Source of the DNA: Heliocidaris erythrogramma
Lineage: Eukaryota; Echinodermata; Echinoidea; Camarodonta; Echinometridae
Length of the DNA stretch: 64,000 nt
NCBI GenBank assembly: GCA_025617745.1
Contig: CM046867.1
Span: forward strand, 29,690,705-29,754,704
Direction: 5' to 3'
Below the pieces are notes generated by a model, which saw only the letters and a program-made list of their open reading frames with translations, ran no database searches and was not told where the DNA came from. This document shows, piece by piece, positions 9,142-19,609 of the stretch. Both the position numbers and the translations under genes were made by a program. The number at the start of each line of letters is the position of its first letter. Position 1 is the first letter of the stretch.

Positions 9142-10763
9142 TGTAACGATCCTCGTAATTACAGACTAAGGTTCTAATTCTTAAAGCCTATTTTTGTAAT
9201 ATATTTGTCTCTTTACGGCTACTGTATTTAACACTTTAACACTTTCACACGATAAATTGCTGCTCGTGATCTTTGCTCAAAAATCATCACCAGGTCAGGA
9301 TGCCGAACAAGGTTCGTAGAATTATTCTCTAATATTGTGTTGAAAGAAGCTGGAACTACCAACGACCATTCTCCGTTGCTGTAGGCTTCAGCATAATAAT
9401 AACAATAATAATAAGAACAATGCGAATTCAATTGTTGTTTACAAAACGCTAAATTACGCGCAGTATTTCGAAGCGAATTTCAGCGCTTTTGGAATGTAAG
9501 ATCCTTGGTCGCGAATTTCAGGCTTATTAGCATACAGCGCAGCGATCCTTAGATTCTTGATCTAAGATGTTTTTCTTTCATTCTTTCTAATTTATATAAC
9601 ATAAAAAAGGAATGAATTACTGTTTATGCAATGCAAATTATATATGTCCAATTCAACCGATATTCCGTTTGGGTATTTGTAATGAATTGGTTGCACAATA
9701 ATCAATTTAATCTCGTGGTTTTATAAATTTGTGTCGTCTCACGGATTCACCGAGCGAGCATCAAGAGAATGCACACAGATCTTGCGAGGGCGGATTTTTG
9801 TGATTGTTTTTGGTTTCAAACACACTAATAAGATTCGGATTGTGAAATGATTTATATCACTTCATGCAAAATGTAACACTCCTCCAGATTGGTATAGTCT
9901 ATTTTTGGATAAGAATTTCGTTTATTGGAAATAAGGAAATTTGTTGGCAATCTAGCACAAATTGAAATTGCTTACATTCCGCGCCGATGTGTGTGAGCGC
10001 TCTTGGTCGCTTCGCGTCGGCTTTCCCCGACGTCCGCAATATGTTGATAAATAGGTATAAAGTTGCGTGTCGAGGGGGGGCTTTGGCAGAGCGACTTGGG
10101 GAGTCAGAAGACGTACAGTGGGCTTTGCTGTACTCGCCTAAGAGGAAGAGGAATGATGTCCAAGGTATGAGATGCTGGATTAACAAAGAAGTAGATGCTG
10201 GAAATGAATTGATGCTACCCTGCCTTGGTCTACATTGATTATGAAAGAATAGATGATAATTTAAATTTCCAAGTACCCCCCCCCCTTGACACGCAAAATC
10301 GTATAGCTAATATGTTAATTGTAATATAAATTAATTTCACTTATGTCTTTATAAATTACTGAGTTATAATTAATTAGATTAAATATTTAATACCAGTTGT
10401 GTCTTATAAATGACTGGAAACATAAGTACTTGACATTGTAACAGTGGCGATAATTGATTTGATGTATTTGTAAAATTTATAAATAAACGTTGACCATTTT
10501 TCTTTTGTCTGGAAACTTAAATCTGAGTCAATAAACAATTGTGTTCTTATTCCTGTTTACCTCTACCATATAGTCATATATTTTGATGAAAAGAACCGTT
10601 AGATAATTGGCCGCCCTCCCTTTTCGAATATATTTGATTTAATAAACCTTTTGGACCGCTCGGAAACAAATTAAAGAAAATTAATATAAAATGTCATCTG
10701 ACCAAGAAATTCAGATTCCAAAGCCCGACGTAGAGGTCGGTGGTGAAGGTGAGGGCCGCCACA
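9142..10763 (+). repeat. 3' LTR (1622 bp)
   Basis: It matches the 5' LTR end to end with only scattered substitutions and a shorter poly-C run. It keeps the gag ATG at 10691, which here reads into flanking DNA and stops within about 35 codons. Confidence 0.92.
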
Positions 10764-11373
10764 ATACGTACATAAATTAAGCAGCGATTTTTCAGCGTAA
10801 TGCCAGAAGATAAACAAGTTGGTTCATAATCATATTATTAAAAAGTAATAGCACAAAATGTGAGGTGGTACTGAGAGAATGGAGGTCAGACGTTGATTTG
10901 GTAAACCATCAATATTTGGTCAGGCTACTTTTTACACACATGTGCAGTACAATTTCAACAAGAAGGTTCAGTGAGTTTAAACAAACTTAAAGTGGGAATC
11001 GAGATCCAGCCAATCACCAATGTCAAGTTGGGTGTAATCACTAATCAGAGCAGGTAAATGAGCATGATGAGAGAGGCATAAGGTTGGAGAAAATTCATCT
11101 AAGAATAGCAATCAAAAACTATGGATTTTTATAGTTTTGATATTATGATGGCACACGCGAGCACACCGAGCAGCATATTCCATGCTAGTGGCGTTTTTTT
11201 TTGGGGGGGGGGCTTGGCAAAACTTGCACCACGCCTTTATTAATATGTTTCGTTTTTCTGCTTTTATTAAACCTAGTTAACGTCAGGGTGGACTTCCCCT
11301 TTTCACAGCAGATTATTTTTTGTTAAATTTTATTTTCCTTTTTCTTTTTTTCTCCCTCAAGCTCATGCTACAG
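10764..11373 (+). other. Intron remainder downstream of the LTR element
   Basis: No gene is seen. The region runs from the 3' target duplication (ATAC) to the pyrimidine-rich acceptor at 11371-11373. G- and T-runs lie near 11196-11212. Confidence 0.5.
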
Positions 11374-11441
11374 TCAGTATACCGACGTGTCAAAGGTCAG
11401 GAGAGCTGCTGCGGCTAAGGAGTTGCGAGACAAAGAAGCAG
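11374..11441 (+). pseudogene. Second exon of the family 1 gene
   Basis: A 68-nt exon lies between CTACAG and GTACAC. It takes phase 2 from the exon at 385-710 and leaves phase 1. It encodes a basic, Ala-rich helix-like segment (KVRRAAAAKELRDKEA) with no stop. The next exon opens at 11791 in the matching phase. Confidence 0.45.
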
Positions 11442-11790
11442 GTACACTACATGTACTTGTATTGATCAGAATAAGACAGGCCTGAAATAGAGAGAGAGAA
11501 AGAGAGAGAGAGATAAGAAAAGTATAAGAAAAAGCAAACAGAAATGACAAAAAATTACTTAAGATTGTATCACATGTTTTACAACTACACATTAAAGAAA
11601 AGTATACAATGTTTTGCTATGCATATGTTATACTTAGATTGTGAATTTTACAAGACCAAGTCGAAACAATATAATCCATCTAATTTACTTTTTTTAATAA
11701 TAAAATGGCTAATAATTCATATCAAAACTTTAAAATCACTAAATATATAACAACATTTTTTCTTTTGTTTCTTTGTTTCTTTTATTGTAG

Positions 11791-13480
11791 GGAATGACAA
11801 TGGAGATGGAGACCCACAAGCATCCAACCCAGCTGCTCAAGGTCTGGCATCAGAAGCTCCTCAGAAGAAACTGCGGTCATCAGTTAGATCCCAGGGCCTC
11901 CCTCCTGCACGATCAAAGGGACATATTACCACCTGTATGTGTGCTTTGTAAACAATCCAAGTTCATTAAATGTAGCGTATCAGAGGAAGTTGGAGCAGTT
12001 AACAACTTGCACAGCAATTGTTGCTGATCGCCTGGTCAAAGCTGCTGAAAAAAATGACAACACCGAACTGCTTAGAGAGATAAAGGGAAGGGATTGTGTA
12101 GCAATAGAATTGAAGTACCACCGTTCTTGTTACCGTACATATACTAGGTTCCTTACTCGTAAGCCCACTGAGAAAGGTGAAGGGTGTTACACCCATTCAT
12201 TTAATAACTTTTGTGAAATTGTGAGGGAAAGAATTGTCCATAAGAAAGAAGTCATGAGACTAAACAAACTAACATCAATGTTTGTAGAAATTGTGAGAAA
12301 AACAGATGGTGTAGATATTCAAGGTTATAGGTCAAGTAATTTAAAGTCTCGTCTCCGTAGTGTTTTTCCACAGCTCTGTTTCTTGAAGCCTTCACAACGT
12401 AATCAAGGTGAAATAGTCTATGTAGTAGACATTCCAACACAGGAGCTAATAGAACAGAAAACTCTAATGAAAGAAACGCTATTCCCTTCATCATCAGCTG
12501 CTGAGGACTCCTCAGAAGAAGAAACTGCTGAATCGCAGCACAGACAGAGTCACTTCTCTTTGAGAGACCTGTACAGCTCGGCACAATCGTTGAGAGCTTC
12601 AATCGAGAACATAAGTGAATCACTGCCCTGGCCTCCTTCTGCAGAGAATTTGACTGAAAATGCAGCAATGACCGTCATACCTCCTCAGTTGTATAATTTT
12701 ATCTCATGGATGGTGGATGCATCCAGTGAACCCGAGATAACAAAACATGTGGAGGTAGCTGACCCCAAACTATGACAACGTATTCTAAATGTCTGTCAAG
12801 ATTTAATATACATCTCATCCAATGGAAGAAAACAAATGCCCAAGCACATTTCTTTTGCAATGACTCTCCGACATATGACTGGTTCTGCCCAACTAAATGG
12901 AATGGTCAATAGAATGGGCTACTGCACGTCCCATTCAAGTGTTCTTGAGCATGATACAGCACTCATCTGGCAGTAAGAGAAATGAACCGAGATTCCATTC
13001 TTCCGCCAGGCATAAGTCCTGGAAATTTTGCTACAATAGTGTGGGACAATAATGATTTTGGCGAGGAGACCTTGTCGGGGAGAGGGACAACCCACAATAC
13101 GAATGGACTTATAATTCAAAGAACTTCTGCGACCACAGCACCACCATCTGCTCAACCATCACTTCCAAAATCTAGAAAACGATCAATGGACCCAAAGAGC
13201 ACTGACATCATACATATATTTAGATGTTTAAAAGCTTATAATAATACTTGAAATTGGTATAAGCATATGGATTATACGGAGGTTCAGAAACAAGGCCGTA
13301 CGCAGAAATTTTTTCCTGGGGGGGCAAGATGATCGCTTTCAAAGGAACCCATAACTTGAGGTCTAAAACCCGATTAAAAAAAAGTATGATTTTGAAATTT
13401 CTGCCCCCCCCCCCCCCCCCCCCCGCTGCGTACGGCCTTGTTCAGAAATACCAATCTTAACCCGTTGAACAAAATTTGAT
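11791..13480 (+). pseudogene. Large terminal exon of the family 1 gene, disrupted
   Basis: The acceptor TTTATTGTAG precedes the exon. The reading passes from frame to frame. The incoming frame is open to about 11936. A +1 break leads to a C-x2-C segment (CVLCKQSK) at 11941-11960. A second break enters the main frame (about 11965-12772), with a Cys/His segment YHRSCYRTYTRF. An in-frame TGA (12773) and TAA (12974) follow. Another shift leads to GISPGNFATIVWDNND at about 13010, then TGA at 13249. Similarity continues past each break, so this was one long coding exon. From memory, an uncharacterised multi-copy coral/sea-urchin family has the same order: zinc-like segment, CYR-YTR segment, GRK-MPKH segment, then D-N-D segment. 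Function is unknown. A 150-bp MITE interrupts the tail at 13291. Confidence 0.55.
13291..13440 (+). mobile_element. hAT-type MITE, 150 bp
   Basis: Terminal inverted repeats CAAGGCCGTACGCAG and CTGCGTACGGCCTTG are flanked by the 8-bp duplication TTCAGAAA (13283-13290 and 13441-13448). The interior holds a long poly-C run. No coding capacity. It sits in the tail of the broken family 1 exon. Confidence 0.8.
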
Positions 13481-14116
13481 TTCAATATAATAGACTTTGC
13501 CATAGACCCTAGCCCAAGTTATCTCGGGCTTATATACTGTAGGTCAACAGCGTAGAGGCTCATATTGTAATATCTATGGGAAGTATCTTTGAATTGTGAA
13601 AAATCTGAGCAAATTATTGAAAACGATTTCAGTCTTTTTTACTGGTTATTCTCTTGTAAGATTGTTGCAAAAATTAATTTTGTTACTTGAAAATTGTCCC
13701 AAAAATGAGTTAGGAAATAGCATTCTGAAGATCTCAAAGTTAAAGTATCTATGGGAAGTATATTCAAGTATTATAATTCTCAGTCAATGTTTGAAAACGA
13801 TAGCTATCTAATGATTAGTTTTTTTTTAAATTCCTCTCATGGTCAGAATATAATTCAAAATTCATAATATCTTGAAACTATCTAATACATTTCATTCATA
13901 TATTTTTTTTTTTTTTGGGGGGGGGGGGTATTTTTATTTCAGATTTTTGGGAATAGTTATAAAGCTAAACCATATACATATCTCATCTTGACTTTTTTTA
14001 AAATTGTACACTCAATGTGTCATGTCTCGAAGTGTGATTTATATACTATGATTGAGAAGTGAAATATAGAGATTTAAGAGCACATTTTCTGTTTCTTTCT
14101 TTTTAATGTTTGGATG
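13449..14116. other. AT-rich intergenic DNA
   Basis: No gene or clear repeat is seen. A T-run followed by a G-run lies near 13903-13928. Confidence 0.4.
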
Positions 14117-14124
14117 AACTGAGT

Positions 14125-14337
14125 CAGTGGCGAATCCAGGATTTTCCAGGATAGGGGGCCCTCAAAGGGGCCCACTTTTTCTCCCAAAACTTTCTGACAA
14201 CCAAAAAAAATGAAAAAAATAGAATTAAAAAAAGGTAATCTCTCCAATCACCCTCCCCCCCCCCCTTGAGGCCAATGGGAGGGGGCCCCAAAAAAATTTG
14301 TACATACTTTTCTATTCTTTTTCTGGATCCGCCACTG
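14125..14337. mobile_element. hAT-type MITE, 213 bp
   Basis: Ends CAGTGGCGAATCCAG and CTGGATCCGCCACTG form imperfect terminal inverted repeats. The 8-bp duplication AACTGAGT lies at 14117-14124 and 14338-14345. No coding capacity. Confidence 0.85.
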
Positions 14338-14345
14338 AACTGAGT

Positions 14346-14938
14346 GTCTATCTCTATGCACAGAACCATCAGAATGTAAAATGTAAGATAAATTTCAGTT
14401 TTACATCAGCTGAACCACTTAACCCCCAAAAGATGCACCTTTATAATTGTGAGATTTATATCAAGAAGGTGGGGGGATGGTCCAAAGGGGCATGTCAGGA
14501 TAGATTTTTGACACACCTAAATAAGCCTGGGACCTTTTATCGTCATCCTTATCCCTGATTTTTTAATGCCTTTGCCCCTCCCCTTTTTGAAAATGCCCAG
14601 TGTGTTTGTATGTGGTTGATTGATATGTGAGCCGTATGCTGAAATCCCCACCCAAAGTGTTTCTGATTATGTGTGTGCGTGTGTGCATAGTTTTGTGAAT
14701 AATCTAATATTGTGCTTGAAAACAAAATGAAAATTTTGTATTTATATGAAATTATTCACATTATTTATGCAACGATTTTTACTCTGATAATTTATATTTC
14801 GTGGGAAAAAGGTGTGTATGTGTTAACAAACAGTGGCAGATCCAGGGGTGAATTGGCCACCCCCGCCCCCGCATGTTTTCCCTTTACAGCGGTACATCAC
14901 CATGTACCTTATGTGATTACCCCTACCCCCCCCCCCCC

Positions 14939-14969
<31 letters not shown>

Positions 14970-15627
14970 AATTCACTCCAACATCTGACAAAATGCAAGA
15001 ACTACTACAGGAATTGAAATAAAAATATAATTGTTTTCTTCTTCTTCTTCTCCTTCTATAATGGAAGTTAAACTGAGGAGAGTCTGATTTTGACGTTGAT
15101 GTCTTATACCTAAACTATAAATTTCATTTCAAATACGAGACATATTTTTACTAAGGAGAGGCCGGAGGAGAGGAGTTCGCATAATCAGTACATGTACGTA
15201 CGGACATGAATACAAAAGAATTGCATGCGATCCTTACAATAATATCAAATTGGCAACACGTTTATTCACGTCTGTTGACGGTCGCTCCGGACTCCCGTTT
15301 CTTGAATAATTTTCACCCTGTCGATGTTTCGCCTACATTTTCAGTGTTCGTTTGCATAATTATATCACTTAAATTATCAGATTTCATTGTCATTGGGAAA
15401 TATTCAAATATATAACAGAATTTCTTCGTAGGTAGGAGACGGCGAATGCATTGTTTCTCGCACGTCGCACGGTGAGTTAATACACATGTACGTACATAGG
15501 TGTACCTGTCTCATTCACGCTCAGCTCTCTTCATCAATTTGTTAATTAAAATTATCTTTTATACTAACGTACGAGATTTAATCGCGGGAACAACCATTTT
15601 TGTAACAAGTGTATTTTCAAATGTTTA
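14346..15627. other. Intergenic DNA with a possible MITE remnant
   Basis: A CAGTGGCAGATCCAGGGG end at 14832 looks like one terminus of the hAT-type MITE family, followed by poly-C and a 30-base poly-A run (about 14939-14966). I could not find a partner terminus. No gene is supported. Confidence 0.35.
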
Positions 15628-15631
15628 TTAA

Positions 15632-16231
15632 AGGGGTACTCTGGCCTGAAATTAATATGAATTGAATAAATAGAGTAAAATTAAACAAACAAATCACTGA
15701 AAATTTCATCGAAATCGGATGAAAAATAATGAAGTTATGGAATTTTAAGTTTTGCATTATTTTGGTAAAAGTTATGTGCACGTCATCATGAATATGCAGT
15801 GAGTGAGCTGATGATGTCATATCCCCACTTTTTCTTTTGTATTTTATTATATGAAATTGCAATTATTCAAATTTTCTGCTCCAAGCCTATAACTAAAAGC
15901 ACCGACTCCTTATTTAATGTGTAAGTTCATCATTGCTGTAACTTATTTTGTTACAAGGGAGATATTTTTTTATAGACATGTATGAAAAAATGAAATAATG
16001 AAGATTTCATATAATATAGTTAAAAAAGGAAAGTGGGGAGGTGACATCATCAGCTCACTCATTACATATTCATGATGACATGCATAGAACTGTTTCCCAA
16101 AATAATGCAAAAATTAAAAATTCAATAACTTCGTTATTTTTTATCGGATTTCGATGAAATCTTCAGTGTTTTGCTTGTTTAATTTTACTCTATTCATTCG
16201 ATTAATATTATTTTCAGGCCGGAGTACTCCT
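15632..16231. mobile_element. Foldback MITE with TTAA target duplication, 600 bp
   Basis: TTAA at 15628-15631 and 16232-16235 flanks two arms of about 210 bp that are imperfect inverted copies. The ends are AGGGGTACTCTGGCCTGAAA and its complement, with one mismatch. TTAA duplication suggests mobilisation by a piggyBac- or Kolobok-type transposase; which one cannot be told from the sequence. No coding capacity. Confidence 0.75.
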
Positions 16232-16591
16232 TTAAGGTAATCAAAGTCTTGTACCAGTAATCTATGCCAGGAACTTGAAGAAAAAGATGGCTCGGCCCAC
16301 GGCCTAAATATGTCATTTAAAGGAAAAGGTGAAACAGACTACTGAAAGAAATCACTAATCGCGGAAAATGAATGGTTAAGGGAGATGATCAAAGACAAGC
16401 TGCCAACTAAGCATGATAAAGGGCATTACACAACAGAAATGAAAGAGTGCGTGTTTGCATTGTTGAACCATAATGTTCCATTCAGCCAGGTGGGTTCTGT
16501 CATAGAAGCAGTATTAAAATTAGGTGGGCTTAGAGCATCTGACATTCCAAGCAAATCTACGATAAATGACTGGAATTTGATGAGGCTTATA

Positions 16592-17184
16592 TACTGACCC
16601 ACAATAAAAAGTACCCACGACTTTATAATGGTATTATCACATTTATATTGACAGACACAGAATGACAATGAACCAGGGTGGAAAGATTGACCTTTTATTG
16701 AAACATTTCACTAATTTCGGAAGACAATGCTGTCTCTTGTCAGCGCGCATTACAGCGCAGAACACAACAAGTTGAAAAATGAAAGTCACAGATCAATAGT
16801 GTGTGTGGCCACCATTTGTTTGCAGACAGGCATTGCATCTGCGACGCATACTGTGCACCAGTCTTTGAATGAAATCTTGTGGAATCCTGTTCCATTCATC
16901 TTGCAAAGTCTGGATCAGTTGTGCACGAGTCCTGACCCTGCCAGCAATGCGCCTCCCAAGCTCATCCCACAGATGCTCAATGGGATTGAGGTCAGGGGAC
17001 ATCGTTTTTCAACTTGTGTTCTGCGCTGTAATGCGCGCTGACAAGAGACAGCATTGTCTTCCGAAATTAGTGAAATGTTTCAATAAAAGGTCAATTTTTC
17101 CACCCTGGTTCATTGTCAGTCTGTGTCTGTCAATATAAATATGATATACCATTATAAAGTCGTGGGTACTTTTTATTGTCAGTA
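16592..17184 (-). mobile_element. Internally deleted Tc1/mariner-type element, 593 bp
   Basis: Ends TACTGAC and GTCAGTA lie inside a TA duplication (16590-16591 and 17185-17186). The inverted arms are about 180 bp each (16592-16770 and 17010-17184). The centre keeps a fragment of Tc1-type transposase on the minus strand. Excising the element with one TA restores the reading frame of the interrupted host-like coding region. Confidence 0.85.
16793..17002 (-). pseudogene. Tc1-type transposase C-terminal fragment
   Basis: The fragment begins at MSPDLNPIEHLWDELGRR, the hallmark region near the third catalytic acidic residue of Tc1/mariner transposases, and runs about 70 residues. The N-terminal DNA-binding part and first two catalytic Asp residues are missing, so the element is non-autonomous. 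Confidence 0.85.
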
Positions 17185-17422
17185 TAATAGCACAGAGTCA
17201 GTTAGCTGAAGAACTTCCCATCCAGAGTAACCTTGGCTTATTGAGCGATGAGACATCGAAATCTGGACGCAAGTATGAAGGATATCATATCAGTGACTCA
17301 CAAGGCAGGATGAGAGTGCTCGGCCTGAGAGACATTGCCTCGAAATCAAGACAAGGTGTGTTGAATACCCTGAAACTGATTCTTCAAGATATCAAGGATG
17401 TTTCTGCACACTCAGATCGACG

Positions 17423-17884
17423 CCGACATCACGAACCGGCACAAATACCATTTTACGTGTAAATTTTGAGTTTTGAGATTTTTACATATTATGAAAGACC
17501 ATATCAAAATCTACATTTTCACCCAATTTCAGTTCATGATATTTGATATTTTTTGAGATACAGGTATTGTAAAAAGTAATCAGTGTCCAAAAATCGCGTT
17601 TTTGCGAAATTCGGACATCACGAACCGGCACTCGTAGAGAATGCCAGTTCGTGAAATCCATAGCACTGCTTGCGCGTGCAAAATGAAGCTCTCACGAACT
17701 GGCACAAATTATTTGTGTCGGTTCGTGAAATCCGAACTTATACTAGTACGTACCGGTACTTATGTAGGCTATATATAGGCATGCAGGTAGCGCAGACAGT
17801 GTGCTGGTGTGTACCATGTACCAGTACGCTACCAGCTATATGGCGCAAACTGAAAAATCAGAGAGTTTTTACGAACTGGCACAG
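17423..17884 (+). repeat. Left terminal and subterminal repeats of the 11.3-kb transposon
   Basis: At least six copies of ACGAAC(C/T)GGCAC or its complement occur in about 450 bp, including CACGAACTGGCAC at 17692-17704 close to an inverted GTGTCGGTTCGTG, which could form a hairpin. The matching cluster is at 28309-28693. Confidence 0.7.
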
Positions 17885-19306
17885 GATTCGTTGCCTGTTT
17901 TAGAATCATTCTAAAGTAAGTACAAAGTCATTTTTAAATGTGGTATAGTTAGGCTAATGTAATATTCTTTGCATAATGATGAATTTTGTTGCATCAAAGC
18001 AAACAAGAAGAAAAAAAATCTCCCTAAAACTTAGTAAAAGATGATGTAGACCCATACGTTGCCATGTATGTTGGGTTTTCTTCTCTTCCCCCAACTCTCC
18101 CGAAGTTGGCCCGTAAACGTACGGCTAGCCGTGTTTTAATGGTAGTCTATCTGTGGTACTAATTTTCAGGACGTACTCAAACTCAAAGGCTTATAGTTAT
18201 AGCAATGGTATAACGCTTTATTTCTTACAACAATGACTATTTTTAGTGATAATAACGAACTGTTTCAACCCCAGCCTAGTTACTACTACTACTTACTAGG
18301 CCTAATGTTAGGCCTTAATTAGACAACTCTAGTACATCTACTATAGATATCCTTTGAACTCTTAATAAACCTCTCAGTTATTTAATAAGCCTAACGCCTT
18401 TTAGCAATTTTGATGTTGACTCTGGAGTGTTTAGGCCTAGACCCTAGTGATAGTCTAGCCTGTTTATTCTGCCAGGCTCTAGTCTAGGTTAGGCCTAATC
18501 AATCTGAGTGTATTTAAGTACTGTACGTACTTATTTATGTCTGTTTCTTATTGTGTTTTGTATATATATTATATGTTATGATGTTATTGTAAATAGTGAA
18601 TGTTTTTAAATTGTAATTTAATCATGCAGTTTAGCTTAGCCTTAAGCTAAGCGGGCTTAGGCTGCAATATTAATAAGACTGAACTGAACTGTTCAAACTG
18701 AACTCGGTACCCACGTAAAAGTAGAATCTAACGTAGGTCTATCCTAACTGTTATGTTAGATGTATTGTCTATTGTCTTTGGGGCAATTTTTTACTGAAAC
18801 GATTGCCAATCGGCACTAAGTAAATCTGAAATGTTTTCAATTTTTTTTATAGAGTCTACATATTCTTTATAAAGTTGTAGTAGACAAACAACATTGCCGC
18901 TTAAAATAATTGATAATAAATGAGCCTAGTCTAATGTTTAGTCTGGACGTTAATATGGGTTAAAGTGTCAGTGGGATGCAGTTCAAAAACAATTTTAAAA
19001 ATGTTAAATCTATACTATAGTTTAGATCTAAGTAAAGATATTTTAATGTCTTTAATGAAAATCATTCCCGTCCTGCATGCAGCAATTTTGTAAAAAAAAT
19101 TATCTGAATTGGGATATTGATAAATAAATACAAAGATAAAGCAACTGTATTTAATAGAGGTCTATCTCTATCTTTTTATGCATGTCAGTCTTCAATGGAT
19201 TCAGATATCTTTCATAACATGTTTGCTTAAAATTAACTGCATTATAGAAAGTCTTTCTTTCGATAAAGTAGAGTCAATGTGTTCATAGTTTAATCTACAT
19301 GTACAT
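17885..19306 (+). other. 5' non-coding part of the large transposon
   Basis: No coding region is seen. It is AT-rich, with many TAGGCCTA-like short palindromes around 18290-18500. It probably includes promoter and 5' untranslated sequence for the gene starting at 19610. Confidence 0.4.
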
Positions 19307-19528
19307 CAGGGGTAGCGCTAGATGAGGATGCAGGAGCCGCCCACCCCCTGTGAATTTTCAGGTGACAACTGAAAAAAAAGTGAGAAAGGAGAGAGAAGAG
19401 AGAGTAAAAGAAGTGGTAAAAGAAAGGCCTGAGGCTTGCAATTGTACATGACACCCCTATTATGCATTTGAAACTTCAATGAATTTAGTATGTCATCTTG
19501 CCCCTCCCATCATCTGGCACCGCCTCTG
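19307..19528. mobile_element. Probable hAT-type MITE, 222 bp
   Basis: Ends CAGGGGTAGCGCTAGA and TCTGGCACCGCCTCTG are imperfect inverted repeats. The flanking 8 bp do not give a clean duplication, so this is less certain than the other MITEs. Confidence 0.45.
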
Positions 19529-19609
19529 ATCTATCATCTACATTAGATGTGAACATGGTTCATTTATTTCTTTCTTTCACAGTGACTGGGTGACTACTGC
19601 ATAGTGGAG

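Larger units (their letters stand above)
986..10763 (+). mobile_element. Ty3/gypsy-type LTR retrotransposon, nearly intact
   Basis: A 9778-bp element is bounded by two long direct repeats that both begin TGTAAC and end CCACA. The 4-bp target duplication ATAC sits at 982-985 and 10764-10767. Internal order is LTR, primer-binding site, gag, protease, reverse transcriptase, RNase H, integrase, an extra zinc-finger ORF, polypurine tract, LTR. RNase H before integrase and a GPY/F-like module after integrase place it in the Ty3/gypsy (Metaviridae) group. There is no chromodomain and no recognisable envelope. The LTRs differ at roughly 8 substitutions plus a poly-C length difference over about 1620 bp, so insertion is recent. 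It lies in an intron of a broken host-like gene, same strand. Gag and pol are open; the third ORF has one apparent frameshift. Confidence 0.93.
16262..17417 (+). pseudogene. Uncharacterised coding region (family 2), 5' part, interrupted twice
   Basis: A forward frame begins near a possible acceptor (CTATGCCAG, about 16270). It has one in-frame TGA at 16343-16345, a coiled-coil-like segment (SLIAENEWLREMIKDKL), then a Cys-poor domain to 16591. A 593-bp Tc1-type insertion follows. The same frame resumes at about 17187 (LLSDETSKSGRKYEGYH, an Asp/Glu-containing strand-like segment) and runs to 17417, where the 11.3-kb transposon was inserted. The frame continues after it at 28699. I recall similar uncharacterised multi-copy proteins in cnidarians and echinoderms; no function is known to me. 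The premature stop and two insertions make it non-functional. Confidence 0.55.

Noticed and set aside
14939..14966. Poly-A run as the tail of a retroposed gene
   Set aside because: It is preceded by poly-C and a MITE-like end rather than cDNA-like sequence, and no target duplication was found.
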